Positions 7,521 through 17,490 of a stretch of 64,000 bases of DNA are shown piece after piece. A program made the position numbers and the translations under genes. The stretch is from contig DZAX01000001.1 in NCBI GenBank assembly GCA_022729705.1, positions 62,001 to 126,000 on the forward strand, in the 5' to 3' direction. Under the pieces are notes generated by a model that worked only from the letters and a program-made list of their open reading frames with translations, made no database searches and was not told where the DNA came from. Source of the DNA: Helicobacter cetorum. Lineage in GTDB: Bacteria > Campylobacterota > Campylobacteria > Campylobacterales > UBA6016. The stretch's first letter is position 1; each line of letters starts with the position of its first letter.

Positions 7521-10304
7521 TTATGCTTTGTATACTTTAACAGCGCATTTTTTATAGTCTGTTTGCTTGCTTATTGGACATGTTGCATCTAAGCACACTT
7601 TATTGATAAGTACTTTTTCATCAAACCACGGCACATATACAAGACCTCTATGCGGTCTATTTCTGCCTCTTGTGTCAACCCTGGCTTTTACCTTGCCTCT
7701 TCTTGATTCTACCCATACAAGTTCGCCGTCTTTGACGCTCAAATCCTTGGCTGTAGCTGGATTCATGTAGCACAACGCCTCAGGCACGGCGCGGTAAAGC
7801 TCCGGAACCCTCATAGTCATAGTACCGGAATGCCAATGCTCAAGCACTCTACCCGTGCATAGCCATAGCGGATACTCTTTTGTCGGAACCTCTGGTGGAT
7901 CCATATATGGGTGCATATAAATCTTGGCTTTATTGGCAAGATTTACTTTTGTTCCAGCGGTTGGTCCGCTTAGAGTTCCCTTTGGAATCTCTTTGCTAAA
8001 CTCTCCGTAAAACGCAAACTCTCTACCTGTTTTTTTCGCATATGGGTCATATTTGGCGTTAAATCTCCATTGCGTCTCTTTGCCATCCACAACCGGCCAT
8101 TTAAGCCCTCTTACTCTGTGATATGTGTCAAAGTCCGCAAGGTCGTGCCCGTGACCAAGTCCAAACTCTCTATACTCTTCCCAAAGATACTTTTGCAAGA
8201 AAAAGCCATAGCCCTTAAACGGTTTACCGTCGCTTCCGACAACATTTCTCTTATCCCCCGCCACTTCGCTGTTTATAAAGCCTTTGCCAATAGGGTCAGG
8301 CCATTTGTAGCTTCTAGCCTCTTTGTTTGCAAACAAGACATCATAGAGTGTGTCGGTTAGTTTGTACCCCATCGCCGTAGCCGCCGCCGTCACATCAGGA
8401 AGCGTTACTTTATCGTTTATTTTCCAGCTTTTCCATGTCTCAGCTATCGTAAATCTTTTTGCAAACTCCAACACCTGCCAAGTATCAGACATTGCGTTTC
8501 CAACTGGAGTTACCTGCTGTCTCCAGTGCTGTGTTCGTCTCTCTGCATTGCCGTATGCGCCCCATTTTTCGTATATCATCGCTGATGGAAGTATTAGGTC
8601 TGCGACTTTTGCGCTTACGCCTGGATATCCGTCTGAACAGACGATGAAGTTGTCCATCTCCCTTGCCGCTTTTATCCAGTGGTTTGCATTTGCCGTGTCT
8701 TGCCATGGGTTGTTGACTTGCACCCATGCCCATTTGATTTTACCGTCTTCAAGGTCTCTCATGATTTGTACAAAATGACTTCCCATGACCGGATTTATAG
8801 TACCCGCCGGAACTTTCCAAATTTTTTCGCTCATTTCCCTATGTTTTGGATTCATAACCACCATATCCGCCGGAAGCCTATGCGAGAATGTGCCGACCTC
8901 TCTGGCTGTACCGCAAGCCGATGGCTGACCGGTTAGTGAGAATGCACCCATACCTGGTTTTGATTGTTTGCCCAAAAGCATGTGTACCATATATGATTGG
9001 CTATTTACCCAAGTGCCTCTTGTATGCTGATTCATACCCATCGTCCAGAAAGATACTACTTTTCTATTTTTTTCTACATACAAAGCCGCAAGAGCTTGCA
9101 ATTTTTTCTTAAACTCATTGATGTCTTCATCGGGATTACCTTTTGCAACGCTTGCTACATAATCTAGCGTATACGGTGCAAGACCTCTTTTGAACTCTTC
9201 AAAAGTAATTTCCCAGTTTGCGCCCGCAACCGCATTGTGGGTCATCTTCATATTGTCCCCAGCTTTGTAGCCAAACGGCGCAAGGGCAGGCGCTTCAAGC
9301 TCGCTTACTACTTTTGAAACCTCTTTTGCCGCAGTATCTTTTTCGCTTGCTAGATATTTCGGATGATTCGGGTTTGGTCTCATGCCGTATCCCGTATCGA
9401 CCCAGCTTGTCGTAAAGATACAGTTGTCTTTTACAAATTTTTGGTCTATTGACTCAGGGTGGTTATACACTATCTCATGAGCGATGTAGTTCCAAATCGC
9501 AAGGTCTGAATTTGGACGGAATATTATCTCTATATCCGCAAGGTCGGATGTTCTGTTTGTATATGTGGATAGGTTTACGACTTTTACTCTATCTTTGTTT
9601 GTTAGTTTTTTATCTGATACTCTTGACCAAAGAACAGGGTGCATCTCCGCCATATTGGCGCCCCATGAGATTATCGTATCGGTTAGCTCGATGTCATCAT
9701 AACATCCAGCCGGTTCGTCAATACCAAACGTCTGCATAAAACCCGCAACGGCGGACGCCATACAGTGTCTTGCATTCGGATCTAAGCTATTTGCTCTAAA
9801 GCCCGCTTTCATTAGTTTTAAAGCGGCATAACCCTCTTGAACCGTATATTGTCCGGAACCGAATACTCCAACGCTTGTCGGACCATTCTTGGCGTAAGTC
9901 TCTTTAAATTTTGCCGCCATCACGTCAAACGCTCGTTGCCAACTTACAGGCTTAAACTGACCTTTTTTGTCAAACTCGCCTTTATCGTTTACTCTCAAAA
10001 GCGGCTCTGTTAGTCTATCTGCACCATACATTATTTTTGCAAGAAAATAACCTTTAATACAGTTTAGACCTCTATTTACCGGAGCGGCAGGGTCACCCTT
10101 AACAGCTATTATCTTATCGTCTTTTGTTGCGACCATGACACCGCATCCGGTGCCGCAAAATCGACAAACAGCCTTATCCCATCTCCAGCTCTTTTCGGCG
10201 GCGGAAGCTGCGTTTGCGTCTTCGGCGCTAACCGCCATACCGATAGCCGAAGCGGCCGCAGCACCCGCGCTTTTTTTGAGAAACTCTCTTCTTGAGGCAT
10301 CCAT
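7521..10304 (-). CDS. napA: NapA periplasmic nitrate reductase catalytic subunit
   Basis: 927 residues, full length for the family. It has a Tat signal ([17 protein letters not shown], residues 4-20), a 4Fe-4S site ([12 protein letters not shown] and a later CIKGYF), and the Mo-coordinating cysteine in [13 protein letters not shown], followed by the bis-MGD binding domains. It reduces nitrate to nitrite in the periplasm for anaerobic respiration. The start ATG 10304 has a strong AGGAG at 10313-10317. It is first in the operon napAGHBFLD, behind an FNR-type promoter. Many long antisense frames over it are shadows. Confidence 0.97.
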   Translation of the reverse strand: MDASRREFLKKSAGAAAASAIGMAVSAEDANAASAAEKSWRWDKAVCRFCGTGCGVMVATKDDKIIAVKGDPAAPVNRGLNCIKGYFLAKIMYGADRLTEPLLRVNDKGEFDKKGQFKPVSWQRAFDVMAAKFKETYAKNGPTSVGVFGSGQYTVQEGYAALKLMKAGFRANSLDPNARHCMASAVAGFMQTFGIDEPAGCYDDIELTDTIISWGANMAEMHPVLWSRVSDKKLTNKDRVKVVNLSTYTNRTSDLADIEIIFRPNSDLAIWNYIAHEIVYNHPESIDQKFVKDNCIFTTSWVDTGYGMRPNPNHPKYLASEKDTAAKEVSKVVSELEAPALAPFGYKAGDNMKMTHNAVAGANWEITFEEFKRGLAPYTLDYVASVAKGNPDEDINEFKKKLQALAALYVEKNRKVVSFWTMGMNQHTRGTWVNSQSYMVHMLLGKQSKPGMGAFSLTGQPSACGTAREVGTFSHRLPADMVVMNPKHREMSEKIWKVPAGTINPVMGSHFVQIMRDLEDGKIKWAWVQVNNPWQDTANANHWIKAAREMDNFIVCSDGYPGVSAKVADLILPSAMIYEKWGAYGNAERRTQHWRQQVTPVGNAMSDTWQVLEFAKRFTIAETWKSWKINDKVTLPDVTAAATAMGYKLTDTLYDVLFANKEARSYKWPDPIGKGFINSEVAGDKRNVVGSDGKPFKGYGFFLQKYLWEEYREFGLGHGHDLADFDTYHRVRGLKWPVVDGKETQWRFNAKYDPYAKKTGREFAFYGEFSKEIPKGTLSGPTAGTKVNLANKAKIYMHPYMDPPEVPTKEYPLWLCTGRVLEHWHSGTMTMRVPELYRAVPEALCYMNPATAKDLSVKDGELVWVESRRGKVKARVDTRGRNRPHRGLVYVPWFDEKVLINKVCLDATCPISKQTDYKKCAVKVYKA

Positions 10305-10329
10305 TTTTTACACTCCTTTTTTTGATTAC

Positions 10330-10378
10330 GAAAAATAGTTTATCCGAAAAAGAGAGGTAAAAAATTGACGTACATCAA
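10330..10378 (-). promoter_or_regulatory. napA promoter with FNR/CRP-type box (class II geometry)
   Basis: The near-perfect dyad TTGACGTACATCAA lies at 10365-10378, within a slightly longer AATT...AATT palindrome. A TAAACT -10-like hexamer (minus strand) is at 10337-10342. If transcription starts near 10330, the box centre is 41.5 bp upstream, the spacing of FNR class II activation. The site is 61 bp from the napA ATG. Binding by the CRP/FNR-like protein at 2327-2995 is an inference from its recognition helix. Confidence 0.7.
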
Positions 10379-10618
10379 TTTAAAAGTATTCATTAACCGT
10401 AAGTTTTATTTTCATCACTCAGTCAAATCCATTTTTTACGCAATAATTAAGAGAGAGAGCGGCGGCAAAAGTGGTATTTCGGGGTATATAATATTTTGAA
10501 ATTCGCCTATTAATACCGCTTTAAACTCTCTATTTTTGCTTATTTCGTAGTGTTGACCACGCAATATGCGAGTCTATAATCTTAAAGGTCGTTCTCAAGC
10601 AGCAAAATTTTCAAAAGT
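10379..10618. other. Intergenic stretch between napA promoter and methyltransferase gene
   Basis: Non-coding as far as I can see. Together with the napA leader it makes a 314-bp gap. The long frames that cross it lack family features and overlap the methyltransferase gene in antisense. I see no tRNA, terminator hairpin with T-run or repeat here. Confidence 0.5.
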
Positions 10619-11404
10619 CTATTTCTCCCAGCTTATCAACGCCCAAAAGGTTGGTTTTTGCGGTTTTTTGCGGAAATTTTCATCTTCAAAAAGTCTTCTT
10701 AATCCAGCCACTTCATCGTCGCTCATCTCGCCAATACTCCAAAATGTACTCTCTCTAAAAGCCTCAAAATCGCTAAAGTTTATTTTTTTGTTTTCGCTCT
10801 CAATGTAGTCTACTTTTGGATTTATTCCCATTTTGTAGAGGATATTTACAATATATATAAAATCAGGTTTCGCATTTATACGTCTACCCATCGCCTCCAG
10901 CACCTCCGTATCTACAAAGCTTCCGCCAACTTTATAGGTTAGGTAAACACGTTTGTTTGCCTTTTCATTCAGCTTTGTCAGAGCTTGCGCCATATCGCGC
11001 ACCTCCATCGAGCGAGAAGCGACTACGATGTCCGCCTTTGGCAGCTCTTCCCAGTTGTCATCCCACGAGGCTTGGATGGTCTCAATATTTTCTATCTTTT
11101 TTGAAGCCGCATTTTGATTGAGAAGACGCAACATCTCATCAGAATAGTCCATAGCGTACACTTTTTCAAGCTTTCTAGCAAACCTCAAAGCGAGGTTGCC
11201 CGGACCACAACCGACGTCTAGTAGCGTAGAGCACTCTTTTGCGTCCACGCGAGCCAAAAACTCCTCGTTGTAGATGCTTTGGTGTATTCGCGAATCCATA
11301 TCTTTTGCTTTTGCATTCCAATCGTCTTTTGTCTTTGGCTTAAAAGTCGTGATACTCTTTTGTTCTTTATATAGAGCGTTAAAATCGATTCCCAAAATAT
11401 TCAT
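10619..11404 (-). CDS. Class I SAM-dependent methyltransferase, function unknown
   Basis: 261 residues. The SAM-binding fold is clear: LLDVGCGPGNLALRFA (motif I, about 60-75) followed by VYAMDYSDEML (motif II acidic residue). The substrate is not evident; the fold is that of small-molecule methyltransferases. It lies upstream of the nap operon on the same strand, but more than 300 bp and a promoter separate them, so it is a separate transcript. No neighbour gives a pathway. Confidence 0.75.
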   Translation of the reverse strand: MNILGIDFNALYKEQKSITTFKPKTKDDWNAKAKDMDSRIHQSIYNEEFLARVDAKECSTLLDVGCGPGNLALRFARKLEKVYAMDYSDEMLRLLNQNAASKKIENIETIQASWDDNWEELPKADIVVASRSMEVRDMAQALTKLNEKANKRVYLTYKVGGSFVDTEVLEAMGRRINAKPDFIYIVNILYKMGINPKVDYIESENKKINFSDFEAFRESTFWSIGEMSDDEVAGLRRLFEDENFRKKPQKPTFWALISWEK

Positions 11405-11635
11405 AAATGTCGCCTTAAAATTGTTTGAGTAAAAATTATACAGCGCTATACAAAAAATAAATGCCCTAAATTTTTGAAACGGCTACCACACCCCCAACAA
11501 ACAGATTACACCCTATTCAAAAACACAGATAAATACACGGGAGTTTCCATAAACCGCTTTACCAATCAATGGTCAAGTCTTAGATGGCATTATGTATAAT
11601 CACCCATTAAAGCTATATTTTGAGGACTTTTTTGT

Positions 11636-12703
11636 ATGTTTACTTACCAAGCGCTTAAAGAGTATCTATTTAGGCTTGATCCAGAGACGGCGCACAATTT
11701 GGCGGAGGGAGTCATCCGGCTCTCACGGCTTATTACGCCGCTTCAAAACAGCTTTATTGATAAAAACTTTGTAATAGACGATAGGTTGACGCAGGTAGTT
11801 TTTGGCAAAAAAATTTTAAATCCCATTGGTCTTGCGGCTGGTTTTGACAAAAACGCCACTATGATAAGGCAGGTTGCGATGTTTGGTTTTGGTTTTACGG
11901 AGATTGGAACCGTAACGCCAAAGCCGCAAGATGGCAATGCTAGACCAAGGCTTTTTAGATTTGTCGAAGAAGAGAGCTTGCAAAACGCCTTTGGTTTTAA
12001 CAATCAAGGGATGAACGCCGTCAAAAAAAGATTGCAAAGAGTATATCCCTTTACGTTGCCGATAGGCGTAAATATCGGCAAAAATAAGCTAACAGCCGAC
12101 TCTTTGGCGATAAACGACTACAAGACGCTGATAGAAAATCTGCAAGAGTTTGCCGACTACATAGTCATTAATATCTCTTCTCCAAACACAAAAGGGCTAA
12201 GAACTCTTCAAAATGAAAGCTTTATCGAAGAGCTTTTTGCGGCGGCGTGCGAGCTCACAGAAAAACCGGTACTGCTCAAAATTGCCCCTGATTTGGAGAA
12301 AAAAGAGGCTCTGGCTCTATGTATAAAAGCCATTGAATGCGGAGCAAAAGGGATTATTGCGACCAATACGACTATAGACTACTCACTTTTGCAAAATCCA
12401 AAAAACTTTGGCGGCATAAGCGGTAAAGCTTTGTGCGAAAAAAGCTTTGAGATGTTTGATTATATTGCCGCAGAACTATTTGGGCATACGACGCTTATTA
12501 GCGTCGGCGGTATTGATTCGGCTGAGGAAGCGTATAGAAGAATAAAAGCCGGAGCTACTTTGACGCAAATATATACAAGTTTTATCTACAAAGGTCCTTC
12601 CCTTGCAAAACATCTCAACGAGGGGATAATGGAGCTTATGAATTTCGACGGGTTTGCCCATATATCGGAAGCCATAGGATCGGATAGAAAACCTAGAAGA
12701 TGA
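11636..12703 (+). CDS. pyrD: Dihydroorotate dehydrogenase (quinone), class 2
   Basis: 355 residues. Oxidises dihydroorotate to orotate in pyrimidine synthesis, passing electrons to membrane quinone. The N-terminal helices (residues 1-40) form the class 2 membrane/quinone tunnel. The FMN domain includes GLAAGFDKN, IGVNIGKNK, the catalytic-serine segment NISSPNTKGLR and SVGGIDSAEEAY. First gene of a tightly packed plus-strand cluster; the M16 peptidase gene starts on its stop codon (ATGA). Confidence 0.95.
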   Translation: MFTYQALKEYLFRLDPETAHNLAEGVIRLSRLITPLQNSFIDKNFVIDDRLTQVVFGKKILNPIGLAAGFDKNATMIRQVAMFGFGFTEIGTVTPKPQDGNARPRLFRFVEEESLQNAFGFNNQGMNAVKKRLQRVYPFTLPIGVNIGKNKLTADSLAINDYKTLIENLQEFADYIVINISSPNTKGLRTLQNESFIEELFAAACELTEKPVLLKIAPDLEKKEALALCIKAIECGAKGIIATNTTIDYSLLQNPKNFGGISGKALCEKSFEMFDYIAAELFGHTTLISVGGIDSAEEAYRRIKAGATLTQIYTSFIYKGPSLAKHLNEGIMELMNFDGFAHISEAIGSDRKPRR

Positions 12704-14004
12704 TAAGAGCTTTTTTAACTATTTTATTTTTTACCGGAGTATTAATGTCAAGCGCCCTACCAAAATATGAATCAAAAACGTTGTCAAACGGCATGGAAAT
12801 AGTCGCCGTCAAACTAAAAAAGAATTCAGTCGCCACAGTAGATGTTTTCTATAAAGTAGGCTCAAGAAATGAAGTAATGGGCAAAAGCGGTATGGCACAT
12901 ATGCTTGAACACCTAAACTTTAAATCCACAAAAAACCTAAAAATGGGCGAGTTTGACGAAATAGTAAAAGGTTTTGGCGGCGTGAACAACGCAAGTACCG
13001 GTTTTGATTACACTCACTATTTTATCAACTCCGCAAACCAAAACGTAGATAAATCAATGGAGCTTTTTGCGGAGCTGATGCAAAATCTTAATCTCAAAAA
13101 CGAAGAGTTTTTACCGGAAAGAGACGTGGTCGCCGAGGAGAGAAGATGGAGAACAGACAACAATCCTACGGGGTATCTATACTTTAATCTTTTTAATTTG
13201 GCTTTTGGATACCACCCTTATCACTGGATGCCGATAGGGTTTATGGATGATATTTTGAGCTGGAAGATAGAGGATATAAAAGAGTTTCACGATAGATTTT
13301 ATCAACCCTCAAACGCTGTGATGATAGTAGCGGGAGATATAGAGCCGCAAGATGTGTTTGCCAAAGCCGCAAAACACTTTGAGGGCATAAAAAATAATGG
13401 AGATATTGCTCCTGTACACACAAAAGAGTCGACGCAAGAGGGCGAAAAAAGAGCCGTAGTTTATAAAGACTCAAATGTGGATATGCTGGCGTTAGCCTAC
13501 AAAATACCAAACTACGAGCATGACGACATAGTGGCGCTGTCCGCTATCTCAGAGATACTATCAAGCGGCAAAAGCTCTAGACTTCAAAAAGAGCTTGTAG
13601 ATAAAAAAAGGCTTGTAAACTCCATATACGGCTACTCTATGGACCTAAAAGACCCCAGTCTTTTTATTTTTGTGGCTATTTGTAACGAGGGCGTAAAGGC
13701 TGAGACGGTAGAAAAAGAGATACTAAAAGAGATAGAAAAACTAAAGACAAAAGGCGTGGAAAGCGGCGAGTTGGAGAAGATAAAAGTAAACAGCAAGGCT
13801 GATTTTATCTTTAGCCTTGAAAGCTCTAGCCACGTTGCGGATCTTTTTGGAGGCTACTTTGCAAGAGGCAACGTAAAGCCGCTTTTGGAGTATGAAGAGA
13901 AACTCTCAAAGCTAACGGTGGATGATATTGTCAAAACAGCGAATAAATATTTTACAGACGATACAAAAACAACAATAATTCTTAGAAAAAAGGAAGCAAA
14001 ATGA
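12700..14004 (+). CDS. M16-family zinc metalloprotease (pitrilysin/PqqL-like)
   Basis: 434 residues with an N-terminal signal peptide (MIRAFLTILFFTGVLMSSA), so periplasmic. The inverted zinc motif HxxEH is present as HMLEH (about 67-71), with the downstream acidic ligand in RDVVAEERR. The second half is the inactive M16 domain. Linked to pyrD and dapA by ATGA overlaps on both sides, the conserved pyrD–peptidase–dapA order of Campylobacter relatives. The substrate is unknown. Confidence 0.9.
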   Translation: MIRAFLTILFFTGVLMSSALPKYESKTLSNGMEIVAVKLKKNSVATVDVFYKVGSRNEVMGKSGMAHMLEHLNFKSTKNLKMGEFDEIVKGFGGVNNASTGFDYTHYFINSANQNVDKSMELFAELMQNLNLKNEEFLPERDVVAEERRWRTDNNPTGYLYFNLFNLAFGYHPYHWMPIGFMDDILSWKIEDIKEFHDRFYQPSNAVMIVAGDIEPQDVFAKAAKHFEGIKNNGDIAPVHTKESTQEGEKRAVVYKDSNVDMLALAYKIPNYEHDDIVALSAISEILSSGKSSRLQKELVDKKRLVNSIYGYSMDLKDPSLFIFVAICNEGVKAETVEKEILKEIEKLKTKGVESGELEKIKVNSKADFIFSLESSSHVADLFGGYFARGNVKPLLEYEEKLSKLTVDDIVKTANKYFTDDTKTTIILRKKEAK

Positions 14005-14888
14005 GCTTTTCCATAGGTTCTTCCACTGCCCTTATCACCCCTTTTAAAAATGGCAAACTAGACGAAGAGTCATATGCGACTTTAATAAAAAGACAGATAA
14101 GACTTGGCATAGACGCTATATCTCCGATGGGTACGACTGGTGAGAGCCCGACCGTGACGCATTCTGAGCACAAAAGATGTATAGAGATAGCGATAGAGTG
14201 CGCTAAAGGCACAAATACAAAAGTAATAGCCGGAGCTGGTTCTAACTCCACCGCGGAGGCTGTAGATTTGGCAAAATTTGCGGCAAATGCGGGGGCTGAT
14301 GATATACTCGTTATTACGCCATACTACAACAAGCCGACGCAAGACGGGCTTTTTGAACACTACAAAGCTATAGCCGACGCCGTGGAAGTGGGCGTAATGC
14401 TTTACAATGTGCCGGGCAGATGTGCCGTAGACCTAAAGCCGTCCACGGTAAAACGCATTGTCGAAGCTTGTCCAAACGTATACGCAATCAAAGAGGCTAG
14501 CGGCTCTTTGGAGAGATGCGTGGAGCTTGGCGTAAGTATGCCCAATTTAGCTATCTTTAGCGGTGATGACGCAATCAACTATCCGGTGCTTGCAAACGGC
14601 GGCAAAGGCGTAGTCTCCGTCACGTCAAATCTATTTCCAAACAAAATGAAAGAGATGACGGACGCTGCGGCAAAGGGCGACTACCTAAGCGCCAAAAAGA
14701 TAAACGACGAGCTTTATGCGATAAACAGCGTCTTATTTATTGAGACAAACCCTATACCAATCAAGGCGGCTATGTATCTGGCGGGTTTAATAGAAAATAT
14801 GGAGTTTAGACTTCCGCTTACTCCGCCATCGGCAGAGACGATGAGAAGCCTAGAAGAGGCTCTAACCAAATATGAAATCTTAAAATAG
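14001..14888 (+). CDS. dapA: 4-hydroxy-tetrahydrodipicolinate synthase
   Basis: 295 residues, TIM-barrel aldolase. Condenses pyruvate with aspartate semialdehyde at the first committed step of lysine and meso-diaminopimelate synthesis. GTTGESPT (phosphate/pyruvate loop), YNVPGRC and the Schiff-base lysine in YAIKEASG are all present. The start overlaps the previous stop (ATGA). An FabL-like gene follows after 8 bp. Confidence 0.96.
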   Translation: MSFSIGSSTALITPFKNGKLDEESYATLIKRQIRLGIDAISPMGTTGESPTVTHSEHKRCIEIAIECAKGTNTKVIAGAGSNSTAEAVDLAKFAANAGADDILVITPYYNKPTQDGLFEHYKAIADAVEVGVMLYNVPGRCAVDLKPSTVKRIVEACPNVYAIKEASGSLERCVELGVSMPNLAIFSGDDAINYPVLANGGKGVVSVTSNLFPNKMKEMTDAAAKGDYLSAKKINDELYAINSVLFIETNPIPIKAAMYLAGLIENMEFRLPLTPPSAETMRSLEEALTKYEILK

Positions 14889-14896
14889 GCTTACGA

Positions 14897-15664
14897 ATGA
14901 ACGGAAAAACACTGGTAATCAGCGGCGGAACAAGGGGTATCGGTAGAGCTATCGTAGAAGAGTTTGCAAAAGTAGGTGCAAATATCGCTTTTACATACAA
15001 CTCAAACGAAGAGGAAGCCAAAAAAATATGCGCTGAAATACAGAGTGTATATAGCGTAAAAATCATGGCGTACAAACTTGATATTCTGGAGCCTGAGAGC
15101 TATAAGGATTTGTTTCTTGAGATAGATAAAGAGTTTGACAGGGTTGATTTTTTTATCTCAAACGCTATTATCTCCGGCAGAAGCGTAGTCGGCGGCTTTG
15201 CACCTTTTATGAGGCTAAAACCTAAGGGGTTAAACAATATCTATACCGCTACTGTGTTGGCTTTTGTAGTCGGAGCGCAAGAAGCGGCTAAGAGAATGGA
15301 AAAAGTGGGCGGCGGCGCAATAGTGGCTCTAAGCTCTACAGGAAATTTAGTCCATACAGACAACTACGCCGGACACGGCAACTCAAAAGCTGCTCTTGAA
15401 ACAATGGTAAAATATGCGGCTACAGAGCTTGCCGCAAAAAATATCAGAGTAAACGCTCTCTCAGGCGGACCAATAGAGACCGACGCTCTAAGGGCTTTTC
15501 CAAACTTTGAAGAGCTGAAAGCTGAGGTTATCAGACGAACGCCTCTTGGTAGAATGGGTCAAGCCTCAGACCTTGCGCCTATCGCTCTATTTTTGTGTTC
15601 GCATGGCTCATATTGGATAAACGGTCAGACTATCATAGCCGACGGCGGTAGCTCGTTTACATGA
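14897..15664 (+). CDS. SDR enoyl-ACP reductase, FabL-like
   Basis: 255 residues. The Rossmann motif SGGTRGIGRAI is at the N-terminus. The catalytic region reads NYAGHGNSKAALE, a Tyr-x6-Lys spacing as in enoyl-ACP reductases of the FabI/FabL type rather than the Tyr-x3-Lys of ordinary SDRs. C-terminal LGRMGQASDLAPIALFLCS and INGQTIIADGG are typical SDR. It likely reduces trans-2-enoyl-ACP with NAD(P)H in fatty acid synthesis; whether it is the main reductase cannot be told from the window. Confidence 0.8.
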   Translation: MNGKTLVISGGTRGIGRAIVEEFAKVGANIAFTYNSNEEEAKKICAEIQSVYSVKIMAYKLDILEPESYKDLFLEIDKEFDRVDFFISNAIISGRSVVGGFAPFMRLKPKGLNNIYTATVLAFVVGAQEAAKRMEKVGGGAIVALSSTGNLVHTDNYAGHGNSKAALETMVKYAATELAAKNIRVNALSGGPIETDALRAFPNFEELKAEVIRRTPLGRMGQASDLAPIALFLCSHGSYWINGQTIIADGGSSFT

Positions 15665-16191
15665 TGAATACTCCAAATACGCTTGCCGCACTTAGAATTT
15701 TAATCTCACCGTTAATCTTTTGGATACTTCTAAATAGAGACGGCGCCGTATTTGGAATCCATCCGAGTTGGATGGATTTTTTTGCCGGTTTTTTATTTGT
15801 TCTTGCGGGGCTTACCGATTTTTTTGACGGTTTTATCGCTAGGGCTTGGAATGAGAGCACAAAGCTTGGCTCCATACTAGACCCATTGGCGGATAAGATG
15901 CTTACATTGGCGGCGTTTTTGGGGCTTATGATTGGCGGTGTCGCCAACCCTTGGGCTGTTTTTTTGATTTTAACTAGGGAGTTTTTTGTCACAGGTCTTA
16001 GGGTTGTTGCGGTATCTGAGGGTAAAGAGATTGGCGCTAGTAAAATGGGTAAACTAAAAACTACCATTCAGCTTATCGCTATAGGTTTTATGATCATGCA
16101 CTGGCCTTTTGCATCCGCTTTACTTTGGGCGGCTCTTATTATTACTCTCTATTCTGGTTATGAGTATGCAAAAGAGTATGCGAAATTTTGA
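15661..16191 (+). CDS. pgsA: CDP-diacylglycerol–glycerol-3-phosphate 3-phosphatidyltransferase
   Basis: 176 residues, multi-spanning membrane enzyme making phosphatidylglycerol phosphate. The CDP-alcohol phosphatidyltransferase signature is intact: DGFIAR, then G and two spaced aspartates in GSILDPLADK (about 58-82). The start ATG overlaps the preceding stop. It is followed by a 240-bp hairpin-rich intergenic stretch. Confidence 0.94.
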   Translation: MMNTPNTLAALRILISPLIFWILLNRDGAVFGIHPSWMDFFAGFLFVLAGLTDFFDGFIARAWNESTKLGSILDPLADKMLTLAAFLGLMIGGVANPWAVFLILTREFFVTGLRVVAVSEGKEIGASKMGKLKTTIQLIAIGFMIMHWPFASALLWAALIITLYSGYEYAKEYAKF

Positions 16192-16410
16192 TATTACACG
16201 CTAATACGAGCAAAGCCCGTCTTAGCGGCAAGGACATAAATGTCCCTGCACCCCCTGAAGTTCCCGCTACGCGGGGGAGTAAGAGGTTTTTAGGCAGAAA
16301 AAGCGTAAAGGGTATACCATCTTTATTTCTGCCGCTTTACGCGGCTAGCTTTAGTGCCACAGCGGCTAGCGTAGCAGAGACGGACTTTGTTCGTCTCTGC
16401 GTATATTAAA
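16192..16410. repeat. Cluster of GC-rich inverted repeats between pgsA and rseP
   Basis: Several perfect stems in a row: GGACAT/ATGTCC at 16232-16245, CCCGC/GCGGG at 16263-16275, GCAGAAA/TTTCTGC at 16294-16332 with an inner TAAAG/CTTTA and GGTATACC, GCCGC/GCGGC at 16331-16345, and GCAGAGACG/CGTCTCTGC at 16374-16400. GCGGCTAGC occurs twice. GCGGCTAGCTTTAGT (16341-16355) recurs inverted at 62973-62987, and GCAAAGCCCGT (16210-16220) recurs at 62938-62948. A reading frame across it has no coding signs. Confidence 0.7.
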
Positions 16411-16428
16411 TGGTTTTTGGAGTATATT

Positions 16429-17490
16429 TTGGGTTTTTTTGTATCGCTTCTTGTTTTATCGTTTTTGATTTTTTTTCATGAGCTGGGTCATTTCCTTGCG
16501 GCTAGAGCTTTTGGCGTAAGAGTCGAGGTTTTTAGTATAGGGTTTGGTAAAAAGATTTTTAGTGTTACGAGGGGCGGCACAGAGTACGCCTTATCGCTAA
16601 TTCCTCTTGGCGGCTATGTCAAGATGAAAGGTCAAAACGACTCAAAACCATCAGAATCAAACTTTGAAAGCGATGGATACGGTTCAAAAACTCCTCTTCA
16701 AAGAATCGTGATACTACTATCGGGTCCGCTTTTTAATCTCTTTTTAGCCGCTATTATCTACTTTGGATTGGCTCTTAGCGGTATAGACACATTAACCGCC
16801 AAAATAGGTCAGATTTCTCCAAACTCAGCCGCCGCATCCGCAGAACTAAAAAGCGGCGACAAGATAATAGCCATCAACAACGATAAAATAAGCTACTGGC
16901 ATGAAATAACCGAAAAAGTGCAGGTGAATGGCGCTAGACAAATATCTATTCATATCGAAAGAGACGGCACAAAGCAAGAGATAGAGGTAAAGCCGCTAAT
17001 TGTTGAAACAAAAAATATGTTTGGCGAAAATATCAAAAGATATATGATTGGCATAGCCCCAGGCGGCGAGAGCGTCAAAGTGTATTACAATCCAATCGAA
17101 GCGGCGGGACTTGCGATAATCAAGACATACGACTCCGCAAAATTTATAGCGATGGGGCTGGAGAAGCTGATAACTGGGGTATTGGGGCTTGACAATGTAG
17201 GCGGCGTAATATCTATCGTGCAAGCGACAAATCAGGCTACACACTCAGGCTTTATGACGCTTTTGTTGCTCACAGCTCTTATCTCCGTAAATCTAGGCGT
17301 TATCAATCTTCTTCCAATACCGGCGCTCGACGGCGGGCATATACTGTTTAATCTCTATGAAATGATATTCAAAAAAGCTCCAAGCGAAGCGGTATTTACA
17401 AAACTAACCCTCGCCGGATGGGCGGCTCTTTTGTGGCTTATGCTTCTTGGACTTTATAACGACCTCAATAGAATAACCGGAGGGTTTTGA
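16429..17490 (+). CDS. rseP: RseP-type site-2 (M50) intramembrane metalloprotease
   Basis: 353 residues from a TTG start at 16429 with GGAG at 16419-16422. An upstream frame opening at 16387 would run through the repeat cluster and lacks a ribosome site. The catalytic HELGH is in the first membrane helix, a PDZ domain (about 110-200) with LKSGDKIIAINN follows, and the second metal motif is NLLPIPALDGGH. Such proteases cleave anti-sigma factors or signal peptides in the membrane; the substrate here is unknown. Its stop overlaps the yggS start. Confidence 0.92.
   Translation: MGFFVSLLVLSFLIFFHELGHFLAARAFGVRVEVFSIGFGKKIFSVTRGGTEYALSLIPLGGYVKMKGQNDSKPSESNFESDGYGSKTPLQRIVILLSGPLFNLFLAAIIYFGLALSGIDTLTAKIGQISPNSAAASAELKSGDKIIAINNDKISYWHEITEKVQVNGARQISIHIERDGTKQEIEVKPLIVETKNMFGENIKRYMIGIAPGGESVKVYYNPIEAAGLAIIKTYDSAKFIAMGLEKLITGVLGLDNVGGVISIVQATNQATHSGFMTLLLLTALISVNLGVINLLPIPALDGGHILFNLYEMIFKKAPSEAVFTKLTLAGWAALLWLMLLGLYNDLNRITGGF

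Noticed and set aside
16188..16409. Open frame between pgsA and rseP
   Set aside because: It is made of the hairpin cluster; the translation has no recognisable pattern.
16387..16428. Upstream extension of rseP
   Set aside because: It would translate the last hairpin, has no ribosome site, and the TTG at 16429 has GGAG at correct spacing and gives the normal N-terminus.
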